Positions 1 to 17,280 of a stretch of 64,000 bases of DNA are shown one piece after another (position 1 is the first letter of the stretch; each line of letters starts with the position of its first letter). The translations under genes were made by a program, and so were the position numbers. The notes under the pieces were generated by a model that did no database searches, had not been told where the DNA came from, and was given only the letters and a program-made list of their open reading frames with translations. This stretch comes from Myripristis murdjan (lineage: Eukaryota; Chordata; Actinopteri; Holocentriformes; Holocentridae), in assembly GCF_902150065.1 (NCBI RefSeq), contig NC_043996.1, positions 13,715,485-13,779,484 on the forward strand, given 5' to 3'.

Positions 1-2157
1 AATTGCAGATAGTGTTACATGTACATACACAAAAGTCAAGCTGTTTTGTCTAATTACCCATGGCAAAAGAGACTGGTTTACTAATTTTAGATTTCCTTTT
101 AGAATCAGACCATGAAGAATCAGCCCCTCTCTTTATTCATCAGAACAATGAGGTGCCATCCCCAGGGTGGCATTGCAGAATAATTGCATTGACTTCAGCG
201 AACAAAGTTGACACACTAAATATAGTCTCACATGTGTATCATGGTCAATCCTACATGAACTGAGCATTGTCCCCCAGAGGCAGACTATAATTGTAGCTTA
301 CTTAAATCTCACTGCTTCCAGCACATGCAGTGGAGGTGTTAAGCAGGTCACTGAGGAGAGGAAATTCAACAGCATTTCCCATGAGCATCACCCATTTGTC
401 CAACCACAAGTCCACCATGTAGTTCTGGGTTAAACCACTAACAGACACTCTGGTGGTTAGGCCTCTAGATTCCTACACATCACGGGGAAAAAAACCCATT
501 TGAAATAGGTCAAACCAGTAAATGTCACAGAAACATACATATTTTTTGAGCTCCGTCTGAACCATTAAATCTGCTGCTAATTTCCGAGCATACAGAACAA
601 TGACTTAAGTTAAGTTGGAGACACTGAATAAAATCTTGGACTCACACCAAAATTGTCCACTTTTAAGTTAAAAAGACTCATTTGAGCCAAACAAACCCAG
701 TGGAGTAAAACCTGTTCAAATGTTGTATTTGCTAAAAGTGAAATTAATTCCACATTTCTTAAATTTAGGAGGAGAATCAACCATTTTTTTAACATGAGAA
801 AATTCTGACATATTTTGTTTAACGCTGAAAAGTTAAAAGTCTAACATTTAATATGTGTGTGTGTGTGTGTGTGTGTGGTGGTGGGGGGGGGTCACTAAAT
901 TAAATATTAAATATTCAATATTAGCGAAAAGAAATTAAATATTAAATATTAGAGCAATGTCGTTATTATCATCATTATCATTTATCAGTGTAGGACCATT
1001 TCCATGTTACATTAATGTTGAGAACATTTATCAGATACCCTATTTTGGTATAACATTTGTATCATATTTGATGTTAAAGTATCATATTAAGTAAATTTTA
1101 AAAAGTAACAATATCTAAGAAAATGTAGGAATTTAGGAGTAAATGTGAACTAATTTGTGATATTTACTTGGAATTTGTGTAATTGTTTTACTTTTATTTA
1201 CTAAATGTTTTCTTTCTTTCTTTCTTTTTTTTTGGTCACATTTTGAACTTCAATTCAACAGTGCTGAACTGATCATACTTCTGTATCAGATTATACAAAT
1301 TGTTCCAACATTTGCTGTCACTTTTATAAAACATGCACCAAACACTTTGTGTGAAGGGTCGAGCACAGAATGTCTGCAGACAATCACCACATCCTCTGTT
1401 TCGCCATCATTTCACGATCTGCTGAGGAAACTGAGCCTGCACATAAAGCAGAAACAGACAAAAAAAAAAAAAAAAAAAGGTCCATATGCATATCTATTCT
1501 CACAAAATATTTTTTGGTTTAATATTGTAGAGATATGATAATCTCTCACCAAGATCTGGCACCTGCAGGAAACATTTTGAACATAAATAAATGCACTGCA
1601 TATATTAATTTTAATCACTATCCTTCAGTGTTCAGTGTTTTTGTTCATGTAGTTACTATAGTTATTATGATTATATTGATATGCTATAAATTATATATAA
1701 TTATATATTAGTGAAGATTTACCAAATACGCGAAAATTTACATATGTTTAATAATGTTTTAAAAATTCAGACATGTATCCTTCAATTTTATTTCATATTT
1801 AGAACATCTGTAACATTTAAGTGTCTTATAGTAATGGAAAAGTAACAAATCTGAGAATATTTCTGAAATAATTTCCAGTTGTCACAACAGATACTGGAAA
1901 ATTTTCAGCATTATAAAATGGAAAATGCAAACGTTGAGAATATGCACAAAACGCCACAAGTGATTTTCTTGTGCACAAACCACCATGCTCTGCACACCCT
2001 CACCACATCCCTCGCAGTCAAGGTATAAACTTGCAGGCACGGCACGAGTGTGACAACGTGCCTGGTGCATAGCATAGAGGATTATTCTTTATAGGATACA
2101 ACTATTTACAAGATTATAAGACAAATAGGACAACCTCCTCTCACCAAAGATTTGGCA
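1..2157. other. no gene seen; AT-rich intergenic DNA
   Basis: I see no exon-like reading frame with splice signals and no recognisable protein here. The stretch is AT-rich, with a short (TG)n run near 853-877, a run of A near 1460-1478 and small direct AT repeats near 900-950. Reading frames of 60-70 codons occur by chance at this composition. Confidence 0.6.
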
Positions 2158-2369
2158 ATCAGCGTCTGACCTCACAAATGTTCTTCTAGATGAACGGGCA
2201 AAAATTCCCACAGACCCAGTCCAAAATCTTCCCAGAGGAGTGGAAGCTGTTCTAGCTGCAAAGAGGGGACCAACTCCATATTAATGCCTATGGATTTAGG
2301 CTGGGATGTCAGAAAAGCTCCTGCAGGTGGAATGTGTATGTGGTCCAATACTTTTGTCCGTATAATGTA
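2158..2369 (+). mobile_element. Tc1/mariner-like transposon remnant, 3' end
   Basis: Read on the plus strand, this stretch translates to the C-terminal tail of a fish Tc1-type transposase. It includes a VEAVLAAK-like segment followed by GPTPY and a stop, then the usual tail ending in a tacttttgtccgtata-like terminal segment. Only the last ~35 residues and the right end remain, and a few codons are missing inside. The catalytic DDE part and left inverted repeat are absent, so this is a dead fragment. The tail match comes from my knowledge of the family, not from a search. Confidence 0.75.
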
Positions 2370-2855
2370 GGTTAAGGTTACTCTTTTTTTTTTTGTTTTT
2401 TTGTTTTTTCTTTCTTTAGTGTGCATTTCACAGTTGAATAAGCACATTTCATCATCATGCTTGCATTATTAATTATTTATCTTGGACACTGCATATGTTG
2501 AATGTTGAATGAATATGTTGTGTTTGATTTTCTTTTTTTTTTTTTTTCTTTTTTTTTTTTTTTGTAACTGACAGCTCCAACCCTTTCACTGTCTGTGAAC
2601 AGCTGCCAAATTGTTCTGTCACAACTGAACACTTACATGACAAGCCTTTACTGCTGGACAAGGGCTACAAATGAAGTCCTCAGGTTTGTTCAGTTTTGGG
2701 GCTGGCACAGTTAATTAGTCAATGAAACTGATGTGCTGACCCAAGAACTGAACCGATAGGTGTCTGGAGGTCCAGCTGAGGGTTCAATTGAAAACAAATT
2801 TAATAATGCATTTTAATTATTACCAAATTGACAGTGAAGATAAGCTTTGTAACCC

Positions 2856-2889
<34 letters not shown>

Positions 2890-4953
2890 AACCACCCACC
2901 TCCCCATAGTCACACACCTGGTCAATATCAATCTGCTTTCTCAGAACGTCAATAGCCTGTAATACTTTGGTGCATAAGGCATGCTGCGCTGCACCAAAAT
3001 AGAAACAAACTAAATTTGGTGCATGCTGTAGTGGAAGGCCCATGTGAGATACACTCAAACTCAGCTGAGGCCTGACAGAGCACGTTCACACAGTCTGAGT
3101 TGCCATGCTTCATATGTGAAGCAGCAATAATTCATTTACGTGAAATTTTACAAAACAGCACGTTGGTGACGCGGCCATTAGGGATTGTAACATTTATCGG
3201 TACATAATTTGTTCCTTTTATTTTTTTATTTTTTTTATTTTTTTTTACATTTTTGGCCCTCGTTTTCCTTCTGGAGGAAATTGAAACCAGCAATGTGGGT
3301 TATCTGCTGGGCAGGGAGGTTTGGAGGAGGGAGGATCTTTCTGCATCATCTCTGAGGAACCAGTCTTTCGTGGATTAGAAATGTAGATTTGTGCCAAACC
3401 CTTCACTGATGCCTTTGCACAGTGCTGGTGCACTAAACTCAGACCATTAATCATATTAACAGCTCCTCTCAAGACTAACTAACTCATAATCTCTCTTTTT
3501 TCAAATTTAGTCTGTAAACCAGATAACTATTTTAATTACTATATCTCACCAGGATTATTACTGAAGCAAAATTGGTGTTTCGATGTCTGCAAGCCAATGT
3601 GCCACTTTCAGGCTTGCACACTATTAGTGGAAGATTAATTATGCTTGTGCTCTATTAATAGCCTACTTTATACAATGGTTAGACCTGATCCTCTGGTTTT
3701 ATTGGACAAGCAGCATTCCATGAGTGCTGATATTCAGTTCAACAGCACATTGACATCTTATAACTCTACAAGTCTTTTGTAATAACTGTTATTTACATTA
3801 ACTGCCGTTCATTTGTGTTTCCAAAAAAACAGTATTGGACTAAATTCTGAATGGTTGTTAAAAAAAATGACAAGGGGAAAGAAGGAAGCGTGGGTATGGC
3901 CACTTCCTGCGCTTTTTAACACAAATGTGCTGCCTCCTGCTTTGCGTCTGTGGTTGAGACAATATTTACTGGCTTTGCAGTCAACTTTCTGGGCAACAAA
4001 GCACCATGAGCAGAAACTGTTACTGCTGTGGAACCACCTGGCAAGCTAGCCTGTGATCGGGAAATAATTTAAGTTCAATCGAGTTTGAATTCAAACAGTT
4101 TGTGATGGAGCAGCTGAAAGAAAATCATAATTGTTGTGTCTTATTACCATTATTTGATGAATGGCTTTGTTTGAAGAACTGTTTCATAGAAGCAATGTCA
4201 CACTCAAAGTTGTCCTGTTATACTCTATCAGCACGGCTGTGATTATCTTCAGCACTCTTAAATAAGTCAGCACTCACTTTAATACATTTGTTTTACATGC
4301 TATTCATTATATTAAATGTATGAAATAAAATCCTACAACTTTAAACTCTGCACTAATGCACCACTGGACACTTCCACATACTACAGCTCTCCACCTGCCA
4401 CCATGTTATAGACCACGTTTCTACAAATCTGGATGTACAGCTGGTAAATGTAGGACTAATGGTGTGTGACATAAAATGTGCTGTGTATAAAGATTCGGCT
4501 GTTGGTGTGCTAAATTAAGATACAATGCCTCCATTTTATGCCACTTAAATTGTTCCTACCATCAGTGACTTTTCCCAACTTTTCCCCCCAATGTGATTCA
4601 GTTTTTGGATGTTTTTTTAAGCAAGGTTATGTCATGTCCTCCAACCTCCTCTCCAGGAGGTGGTGATATTGTGTAACAGAAACTCTTGAAAGTTGAGCAC
4701 GACATCAAGATGCAGCTCCTGCTTTCTCCTCCTCCACACACTAAAGTCAGACTAATGAACAACGATGTGAAAGATTATGCATACATGTCCATACTTGGAC
4801 AAAAAGATATGAACAAGTGTTGTGCAAAGATTTTTGTCAGGACCCTCTGAACCTATAGTAACTTCACTTCTGTCCAACCAGCAGATATCAGATTACAGGG
4901 TCACTCAAATGCTAGCTGAGGTAACTGAGACCACCTAGTCCCATCAAAATGTG

Positions 4954-4989
<36 letters not shown>

Positions 4990-5044
4990 ACATTCTTCTA
5001 TAAATAAATGACTCACTTACACATAAAGCAAGAGCAGGCTTTAA
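2370..5044. other. intergenic, no gene seen
   Basis: No coding exon recognised. The stretch holds T-runs around 2530-2562, a (CA)n microsatellite at about 2858-2888, and a (TA)n(CA)n tract at 4953-4987. It ends where the eif4a2 poly(A) site is expected. Confidence 0.55.
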
Positions 5045-5060
5045 TTACAGCAATTTCAAT

Positions 5061-5066
5061 TTTATT
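5061..5066 (-). promoter_or_regulatory. eif4a2 poly(A) signal
   Basis: AATAAA on the minus strand, about 620 nt downstream of the eif4a2 stop codon. It would give a 3'UTR of roughly 640 nt ending near 5045. Confidence 0.55.
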
Positions 5067-5684
5067 AAGACATTCATACAATTCTGGGGAGGAGGAAATC
5101 TGAAAAGAAGTCCAAGGGAATAGCAATATACTCTGGTAAGGGTAAAACCACATGTCAGCAAAATATGGCCAACCGGTGAGGAATTCTGATAGAACAAGTG
5201 GGATAAAAAATATGGTACATTTAAATTAACACATTCACAAAAGATAACAAAAAGCAAGTGAATCTACAGTATTACATGACAAGTGCCTCTATTTAGCAGA
5301 CCCACAATACATCGCACATATGTTAGCATAACATAGTTTGCAGACTTTATACAGCACTTATACCTTTTAGTCCACAAGTAAATTACTAAACGGTGGAGAA
5401 CATCTAATACACGCATCTTAATTGAACATGGAAAGAAATACCTGATAAGGACCTTAATGTTTACAGACCCCATGGCTTTGTAGCTCCAACCAGCCAACTG
5501 CCAAGGTTAGAATCTACAACTGTCCGAGAGGGACCACCATTGAAGTCACCTCGCTTTTTAACACATATCGAAATTCTGATCCAAGGTTTAGCATTTGAGA
5601 AGAGTTTTTTTTTTCCCCTCGAATAATATAAGCACAATGCAAGTGGACGATCGCTATCACTGCGTTTAAAAAAAATCTCAGGGC

Positions 5685-10214
<4,530 letters not shown>

Positions 10215-11020
10215 GATCCGTTCCCAACTTCGGCATGCGACTGGAAAGATCGTTGATGGCGATGCCAACTGCCTTTATGTAGCCGGACTATTTTCACCGA
10301 TGAACCTAACGCTCAGTTTCGTCCACGATATGTTGTCAACGCAATGACCAAAAGTTTTCACCTATTATATGGTATTAATTACCCGGCGAACACGAATGTA
10401 ACTCAGAAAAAGCGATAATAATGTGGAAATTAATTCAGACTACTTTCTGTAGCGGAAGGATATTGCAGTAATAACGGGTGGTGGGGCTGCTACAGAGTCT
10501 CTGACAGGTCAAAACTAGGCCTGGCAAGGTTGAGACATTATTACAGCATTTTGGAGCGGACCGACACTAATAAGGGCTCAATTAATGTAAAACTATCACC
10601 TTACCATATTAGAAAAAGATAGAGTTTTAAATGGTGCAGTTGTCATCATTACGTGGTTAATGTCAATGCTTAGGTTGAAAAGCTAGAAGGAGGACCATCA
10701 TACACGTGTGGCTCTGCTGCTCTGACTTATTTCTTTTTGCTAGCCGTGTGTTTACTGCCTTTTCATGATGCTGCTATGTCCACAGTGAGACAGCCCTGCC
10801 ATAGGCTCCCTACTGCGGTGACCAATGGTGCTGAGCTTAAAGTGTTGGGATCGTACAGCTCCTTGTGTAGAGCCTTAGGGATGCCATCACAGCCTGTTTT
10901 TTTTTTTTTTCTTTCCAACATAAGACTACGTGTCAGTAAATAATACGAAGGCAGTAGTTAATGAAATGCGTGAGCGGAAAGAGACGAGCCAGTGCAAGGT
11001 TATAATTGTCTTTTCATGTT
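10215..11020. other. eif4a2 5' flank and intergenic spacer
   Basis: The eif4a2 5'UTR and core promoter occupy roughly 10215-10290. Beyond that, no coding exon is recognised. A T-run at about 10898-10911 and otherwise unique sequence fill the gap to the possible setd9 3' end. Confidence 0.5.
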
Positions 11021-11399
11021 GAAAAATTGTTTATTGCTCACAAAATACAATATACAATGCTTTGTCCTTGCATAGACAACAGCAGAGCTCTGCTTTACAA
11101 TAACAATTTCTCACTTCACACACACACACAGACATATCTATATCGATCTGTATTTACACATACATATATAGATATAGATGTATTCATTAAACCCACGGCT
11201 TGTTTTGTATTGCGATTTTTGGGTCACGATTTTGGTTTTGGTTCAGTTTGCACATTAGGGGGGAAAAAAACACGACCATATCAATTGTTCTCTAAATTTT
11301 GTCTTTTTTTCTCTACGGATTTGGGATTGTGATGGGAAATTAACAAAGACTCTTTCAAAGGCCAAAGTCTTGGCGGTTTACATTATTTAAAGCAAACAT

Positions 11400-11554
11400 A
11401 TTCACTAAATCATCAGCTGAGCAACCGTAGGTGAATATATATCTATATCTATGTATCTATATATGGCTATCTATATCTCTAGATATAGATATGTCCAAGT
11501 CTGAGCATCAGAAGATGTATGGAAAACTAGATATAGATATAAATATAGATAGAT

Positions 11555-11637
<83 letters not shown>

Positions 11638-11640
11638 CCA
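11400..11640. repeat. palindromic TATC/GATA block and long (AG)n
   Basis: 11430-11555 is built from tatctatat and atatagata words that can pair with each other. It is followed by an uninterrupted (AG)n tract of about 75 nt ending near 11634. Both would lie in the 3'UTR or just downstream of the setd9-like gene. Confidence 0.85.
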
Positions 11641-11792
11641 ACTTTTCAAAGTTAGTGATTCTTGAAGCATGGGGTAAGCATTCAAATGTCTATCACAAGA
11701 ACACATTCATCTTAGAGACTGCCTGAGACATTACACAGTGGTCTGTATTGTTGGACCGGAGGAGCAGCGGTGGTCTGGCCCCTGCGGCTGAC

Positions 11793-12605
11793 TTAATGCA
11801 CTATGGTATAGTAGTTGGAGAGGAGTTCCTCCCCTGGCTTGATGTCTCTGAGCGACACCAGGACGACGCAGCGCACAGGCCTGAGTGTGTCGTGGCTGTA
11901 GCTGACATTAGGGAGAAACTGGCGGAGTTCAAGGGGAAACTGGTCGGGGAGGTCGTACTCCTGGTAGCACACGTTGGCAGGCTGTTTGTTGGAGCAGTTG
12001 TTGACGTACTGGCCCACCGCCAGCGGGTTTTTTGGACTGGCTGTGAGCCAGCTGGTGTCACTCAGCAGGAAGGGACCGAGCCGATCCCTCCCACTACATG
12101 ACTTGTACACTACTTTGGAGATGCCTTTATCATGGCCGTCAATCAACACACCGTCAATGCACCGGAACACGAATGGGTTTCTGATGGACTGGAAGAAGAT
12201 GGGCTCATAGGCCTGGTACACTGTGCCAGGGTACATGGCCACGGTGGCTCCTTTGGGTACAAACCCCCTGGTGACAAACACTCCGGTCCCGGCGAGCGGC
12301 AGCGTGCTGGGCCTCCGGTCAATACTGAACCCCATTGACTGAAACATGGCATCATGAGCTGCCTGCGGGCTCACACTGAGGGCTGCTACTGCTGGCTCAG
12401 CCGTGTCTGTCCTCAGCAGAGCCCCGAACAGTTTGAGCAAGCTCCGCGACACCTCCTCATCCGGGACCAGCTTGTCCTCAGAGCGCCCGGTCACCTGGCG
12501 GAGAGTCCGCTCGTTCTTACCGAGGTTCAGGACGAGCCACGGCACAAACCGGTGCCGGTACGACCTCCATCTGCTCTCAAGTCTTTTTAGAGCCCTCCTA
12601 AACAT
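11793..12605 (-). CDS. setd9: SET-domain protein, SETD9-like, single exon
   Basis: A 270-residue uninterrupted frame, slightly shorter than mammalian SETD9 (about 299). The N-terminus MFRRALKRLESRWRSYRHRF then VPWLVLNLGKNERTLR matches SETD9. The SET region is recognisable by GVFVTRGFVPKGA, MYPGTVYQ, EPIFFQSIRNPFVFRC, DGVLIDG, GQYVNNCSN (the NHS-like AdoMet loop) and GEELLSNYY near the C-terminus. The protein is a putative lysine methyltransferase of poorly known substrate. Mammalian SETD9 has several exons, whereas this copy is one exon. It may be a retrocopy that replaced or supplements the parent, or a lineage that lost introns. The start is the first Met of the frame; an (AC/TG)n microsatellite lies about 100 nt upstream. 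The frame is clean, so it is probably functional. Confidence 0.9.
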   Translation of the reverse strand: MFRRALKRLESRWRSYRHRFVPWLVLNLGKNERTLRQVTGRSEDKLVPDEEVSRSLLKLFGALLRTDTAEPAVAALSVSPQAAHDAMFQSMGFSIDRRPSTLPLAGTGVFVTRGFVPKGATVAMYPGTVYQAYEPIFFQSIRNPFVFRCIDGVLIDGHDKGISKVVYKSCSGRDRLGPFLLSDTSWLTASPKNPLAVGQYVNNCSNKQPANVCYQEYDLPDQFPLELRQFLPNVSYSHDTLRPVRCVVLVSLRDIKPGEELLSNYYTIVH

Positions 12606-12704
12606 CCAGAGCGGGGTTTGACGGACGGAAGGCGGGGGTATTAATGGATACTAGAATCACTTCCGACTTTGCATATTAAAATAAAAGCACAGTCTATGGA
12701 CACG

Positions 12705-12705
<1 letters not shown>

Positions 12706-12772
<67 letters not shown>
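12706..12772. repeat. (TG)n microsatellite
   Basis: About 33 uninterrupted TG units immediately upstream of the setd9-like gene, running into a short TATA tract. Confidence 0.95.
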
Positions 12773-12774
<2 letters not shown>

Positions 12775-12775
12775 A

Positions 12776-13255
12776 TATATATATTAGTTTCTATTTTATT
12801 TCCTTTTTGGCTCAATTCACTGTAGTTTCCTTTTTCTCGTTTCAGTCAAGTTTTATTGTTTTAAAATGTTTAGTTTTAGTTTCCATTTTAATTTTATTAT
12901 TATCATAATTTTGTATTATAATACAAACAATACAAACCCAACACTTTATGAAGGCAGTTGACTCTCAGTCACGAAAACCTCCCAGTCTCAGTAATAAAAA
13001 CCAGCACCAGCCCCTCTTCATTCTTGGTGTGTTGACATATTTGACCAAACTGACAAAGACTAAAAGTAAAGACATCTCATGTATATTTTTATTTTAATTG
13101 GGTCAGTTTTGTAAGTACACAATATCGTTTCAGTTAGTTTTCGTTTTTCTCTAAAGTCTAGTGTTTATTTTTAATTCAGTTAACTAAAATGTTTTTTCAC
13201 ACCCTTTTTCAGTTTTTAGTTTAGTTTTAGTTAACTGCAATAAACTTGCTGCGTT
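12776..13255 (-). repeat. dispersed AACTAAAACTAAA-type repeat, copy 1
   Basis: Low-complexity-looking but structured repeat, here in reverse orientation (tttagttttagttaact near its end, and an internal ggtgctg..., tttgtcagtttggtcaa-like core). Two further copies in forward orientation lie at about 40468-41060 and 47657-48175. All three share the inner core around the caaactgacaaagactaaaa motif, so they are one mobile family rather than simple sequence. Family not identified. Confidence 0.7.
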
Positions 13256-13492
13256 TCTTGTCCAAATCAAATATAACCCATAGCATGTGATTAAACATTA
13301 TTTTTTTAGCGTTTGTGAATAGATTTGCTTAATGTTTTGTGCAAATGAATACAATTGAGACGCTAGTGATAAATCGAGGTTTTATTTTGAAAATCGCAAG
13401 TCTAACCGGAAGCATTATTCTGCGTGACTCGCGTTGACTTCACACGCGTTAGCCAGCTGGATGGGAGAAAAGGGAGTCGGGCAAACACAAAC

Positions 13493-16400
13493 ATGGTGAG
13501 AAATAGCTCAGTCTTTTGTTTTTGGGATGATACACGTGTAAATACTGTTTGCAGTTACTTGAGGTAATACTCACGGGTGACTAATATAGCCAAGAACAGG
13601 CAACGAAGCTCTAATATTCCTACTAAAGAATAAAAACAAAGGTAGCTCTCTAGCCTACATTAGGCTAACTAGCTAACGGGTCAAACGAGCTAGCCTAGCT
13701 TGCTAGTTAGCAGCAGCAAGTGACCAGCAGGATTACACTGCGGTAGCGTTTAGCCATTAACTGCTGTCGATTGGATTGCTTGTTAAATGTTATAGAAAAC
13801 ACTGTATAGCACCATTCAGCCCGCTGACAGCCGGCTATGTACTAGTCGGTGAATGACACACTTGTTAGGATAGCACGCTGATGTTAGTCAACGCTACCTT
13901 CACCAGATTACCAAGTGTGTGATGTTTGCCGTGAGTTTCACCCTGCTGCAGTTTTTATGTAACAGATACCAGTTTGTTGCGTTAGCTACTATTTAGTATT
14001 TACCGAGTAGTCATATGCATAGCGTTGTTGAATTATCATTCAGGGTATACGCTAACCCACTGTGCAAACTAGTGTAGTATCTGCATTATTTCTTAATCTC
14101 TCTGTCAATGCTGATTTCGTTCACACCAGTCACAGTGACAGTCTTAAACCAGCACTGTTGTCTTCCTTTGTGTTTATCTGCTTGCAGAACAAGCTGAAGT
14201 CCTCACAGAAGGATAAAGTTCGTCAGTTCATGATCTTCACACAATCCAATGAGAAGACTGCGCTGGCCTGCCTGTCACAGAATGACTGGAAATTAGATGT
14301 TGCCACTGACAACTTTTTCCAAAATCCAGAGCTCTATGTTTCAAACCTCAAGGGAGCCCTAGACAAGAAGAAGCTTGAGCAGCTCTACAATAGATACAGA
14401 GGTGAGAATGTCTAGATACATGTGTGTGAATATAAGAAAATGTTGTGAAATTTCTCAATGTATGTGTAAGTGTTGGGGCTGGGCTATATATCTGTTACAT
14501 CAACATTTTCTTGGTTTTAAAGTTTGAATTAGAGTAAAGGGATGCAAATTTCTGAATTTTTTTACACTGTTCTAGCTGTTCTTTATCTCTAATTGATTGG
14601 TCATATCCACATTACTCATAATTGTGTGTTTAAAAAAAGATTTTGAGAGTAAATATCTAATGAAAGCACCAATAGTCACCCCCACAGTGTCATCAAAATA
14701 TTGATATCAGTGTATTTGGTCATTTTATTTTATCCAAATCGCCCAGCTCTAGTACAGGTTTACCTTTTTTGTGTCCAGTGTTTTACTATTTAGCTCTTGT
14801 CATTTTTCCACTTAGATCCTCAAGATGACAACAAGATAGGCATCGACGGGATCCAGCAGTTCTGCGATGACCTGGGTTTGGACCCGGCCAGTATAAGTGT
14901 GCTCCTCATAGCCTGGAAGTTTCGGGCAGCGACACAGTGCGAGTTCTCCAAACAGGAGTTCATGGATGGCATGACAGAGCAGGGGTGAGAATGATATTCC
15001 AGCTGGTAGAAACATGAGAGACAAGACAGAGCATCAGTCCATTTTCTGCTTGACAGAGGTGTTGCACTGTGCACACTTGTATCTTTAAAGTTAGTAGTTC
15101 ATGGCAAGAAAAATCTATCTTCCCTGATTAGGGGTGTAACCATCTACTCAATTCACGGTTTGATTGGATTCACGATACAGAGTTCACAGTTCGATGTTCT
15201 CACGATATTTTGAACAAAATTTAAATTAAAAGCAGAGTGAGTGGGATTTGTCGGTTGCAGTTTGTAAACACAGTATTCAAAGCTGGCCCGTCCTCCCTGG
15301 CTGAGCTAACCAGCAGCAGCAGGTTTTCCTTGCCTAGGACGGCAGAATGAAATGTAAAACAACCCATTACCGTCCTAGGAAAAAACTTTGGCCTACTGGC
15401 ACCTACCTGTGCCGGTAGGCCAACAGAAAACGGGCCAACATGGCGTCACTCTTCATCCTCATCCTCTCCCTCAGTGCTTGTCAGCAGCTGAAAGCCAACC
15501 TCAGATTCACTCTCACTGTGGATCGAGCTTTGTCCGCTTGGTGTTTCTCCTCAACATGTTTCTTATTTCTACGGTCCACGTCGTTGATTTTCACAGCTGG
15601 ACAACTCGGATGTCATATTATCGATCAGGCTCGCCTGTACCATTCTTGTGACCATGATATCTCAGGAACGCCTTGAGGGAATTTCTTCAAATTTGGCACA
15701 AATGTCACTTGGACTCAAGGATTAGAATTTGGTGATCAAAGGCCAAGGTCACTGTGACCACACAAAACACGTTTCTGGCTATAGCGGAACACTTACGCAT
15801 ACGCTAATTATGACACATTTTCACACAAATGTCAAATAGGACAAATGATTAAGTGATGACATTTTATATATATAAGGTCAACTTCACTACCATCATGTTC
15901 TGTAAAAACAGTTCTCTGGCCATTATTTTATGCCATAACTCAGCAGTGGACAGCTCTGCCTGCGAAAGAAAGGCCCCTCCTGTGGCCGCTGCTGCGTCAG
16001 TAGAGCTGCTGTAGGGAGAATGTTTTCCCGTCATGTCCCTCTCACTGTCCCGGGACAGCGGCGGTGCTCTGACTACGATACTAGGCTGTTGTTTGTTAAA
16101 ATGTGACCAGAGGCATTCAAGATGGACACTCAATTCTGACCAGGGCGCACACAGTTTAGTCCAACTGGCAGGTGCATTGTTTGGCCATTTGTTAGCTGAG
16201 TGCAGCTCTCCACAGTGTGAACCATGACATCTGACGATGCACATTTCCACAGTTTTGCATCACAAAGTGTCGTGACACGATGTGTTGTTACACCCCTGTC
16301 CCTGAATGATACTGTGCTAAACTTTTCCTTCTCAGTGAATACTTGGAGGACTTTGCCTTAAATCTGTTCTGTCTTTCCTCAGGTGTGACAGTATAGAGAA

Positions 16401-17280
16401 ACTAAAGGCTCAACTACCAAAAATGGAGCAGGAGTTAAAGGACCAAGGAAAATTTAAGGATTTTTACCAGTTTACATTTAATTTTGCTAAGAATCCTGGT
16501 CAGAAGGGTTTGGGTAAGAATCTTTTCCATGTGGCTTTTTAATTTTGTGCTGTCCACTGACTCGCTAGTTTCAACAGTGTTCGATTTTTTTCACATAATC
16601 CCTGTTTTTTGTTTCTTTTAGACCTAGAAATGGCAATCGCATATTGGAATTTAGTACTGGCTGGAAGGTTCAAGTTCCTGGACCTGTGGAACAAATTTTT
16701 AGTTGTAAGTTACCTTTTGCAGCCCAGTGTGTTTTTATTCCTTAGTAGCAGTTTTCTAAATTTGCAAACATAATAATTCTCTGTCCTGACGCCATGTTTG
16801 ACGACGTTTTGCTTTTGTTTTGCAGGAACACCATAAAAGATCAATTCCCAAGGACACATGGAACCTCTTGTTAGACTTCAGCACAATGATCACAGATGAC
16901 ATGTCAAATTACGACGAGGAAGGTGTGTATTGTGTTCATTTTGGGCACAAGATTAATATGTTTTTCACTGTTTGGGTACATGACAGAATATCACTGTATA
17001 CGTCTATTGTCCCTTTGTGACTAGTAATTGTTCTCCATCCATTTATAAACAACTCTTTAGAGGAAGTGCATATTGTTTGTGGTCTAGTAATATCAGGAAA
17101 ATAGCATGATTGACCATATGTCGTCACCCAGGCTCTTAAAACTCTATTTTTCTCCCCTTTCTCTCTCTCCCTCACTCTCTGCCTCTCTCTCTGCTATTTT
17201 AAGGAGCATGGCCAGTCCTTATTGATGACTTTGTGGAGTTTGCACGGCCACACATTGGGACCAAAAGCACGGCTGTGTAA
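13493..17280 (+). CDS. dcun1d1: DCN1-like protein 1, cullin neddylation co-E3
   Basis: Scaffold that brings UBE2M-NEDD8 to cullin-RBX1 and promotes cullin neddylation. Seven coding exons: 13493-13495 (only the ATG), 14188-14401, 14816-14984, 16383-16513, 16622-16704, 16826-16922, 17204-17280. Phases join to about 257 residues (human 259). The N-terminal UBA-like part starts [20 protein letters not shown]. The PONY/DCUN1 domain begins near [20 protein letters not shown] and ends [18 protein letters not shown]-like (here SNYDEEG then [13 protein letters not shown]). The C-terminus is GTKSTAV. Splitting the ATG alone onto exon 1 means initiation depends on correct first-intron splicing. Intron 3 carries a hAT element. 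Confidence 0.96.
15121..16306. mobile_element. non-autonomous hAT transposon in dcun1d1 intron 3
   Basis: The element body is 15129-16298 (1170 bp). It ends in inverted repeats AGGGGTGTAAC (15130-15140) and GTTACACCCCT (16287-16297). It is flanked by an 8-bp target duplication, TCCCTGAT on the left and TCCCTGAA on the right. TIR type and 8-bp duplication fit hAT. No transposase frame is present. Its interior carries another common fish repeat (about 15645-15860) and a 13-bp hairpin at 15390-15421. The 1-bp mismatch in the duplication suggests moderate age. Confidence 0.88.

Noticed and set aside
12669-12908. Frame with long Cys-Val repeat
   Set aside because: Translation of a (TG)n microsatellite. 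The same explanation holds at 2813-3058 and 25193-25465.
15864-16250. 128-codon minus frame inside the hAT element
   Set aside because: No transposase motif, lies in non-coding element interior, and the element is too short to be autonomous.
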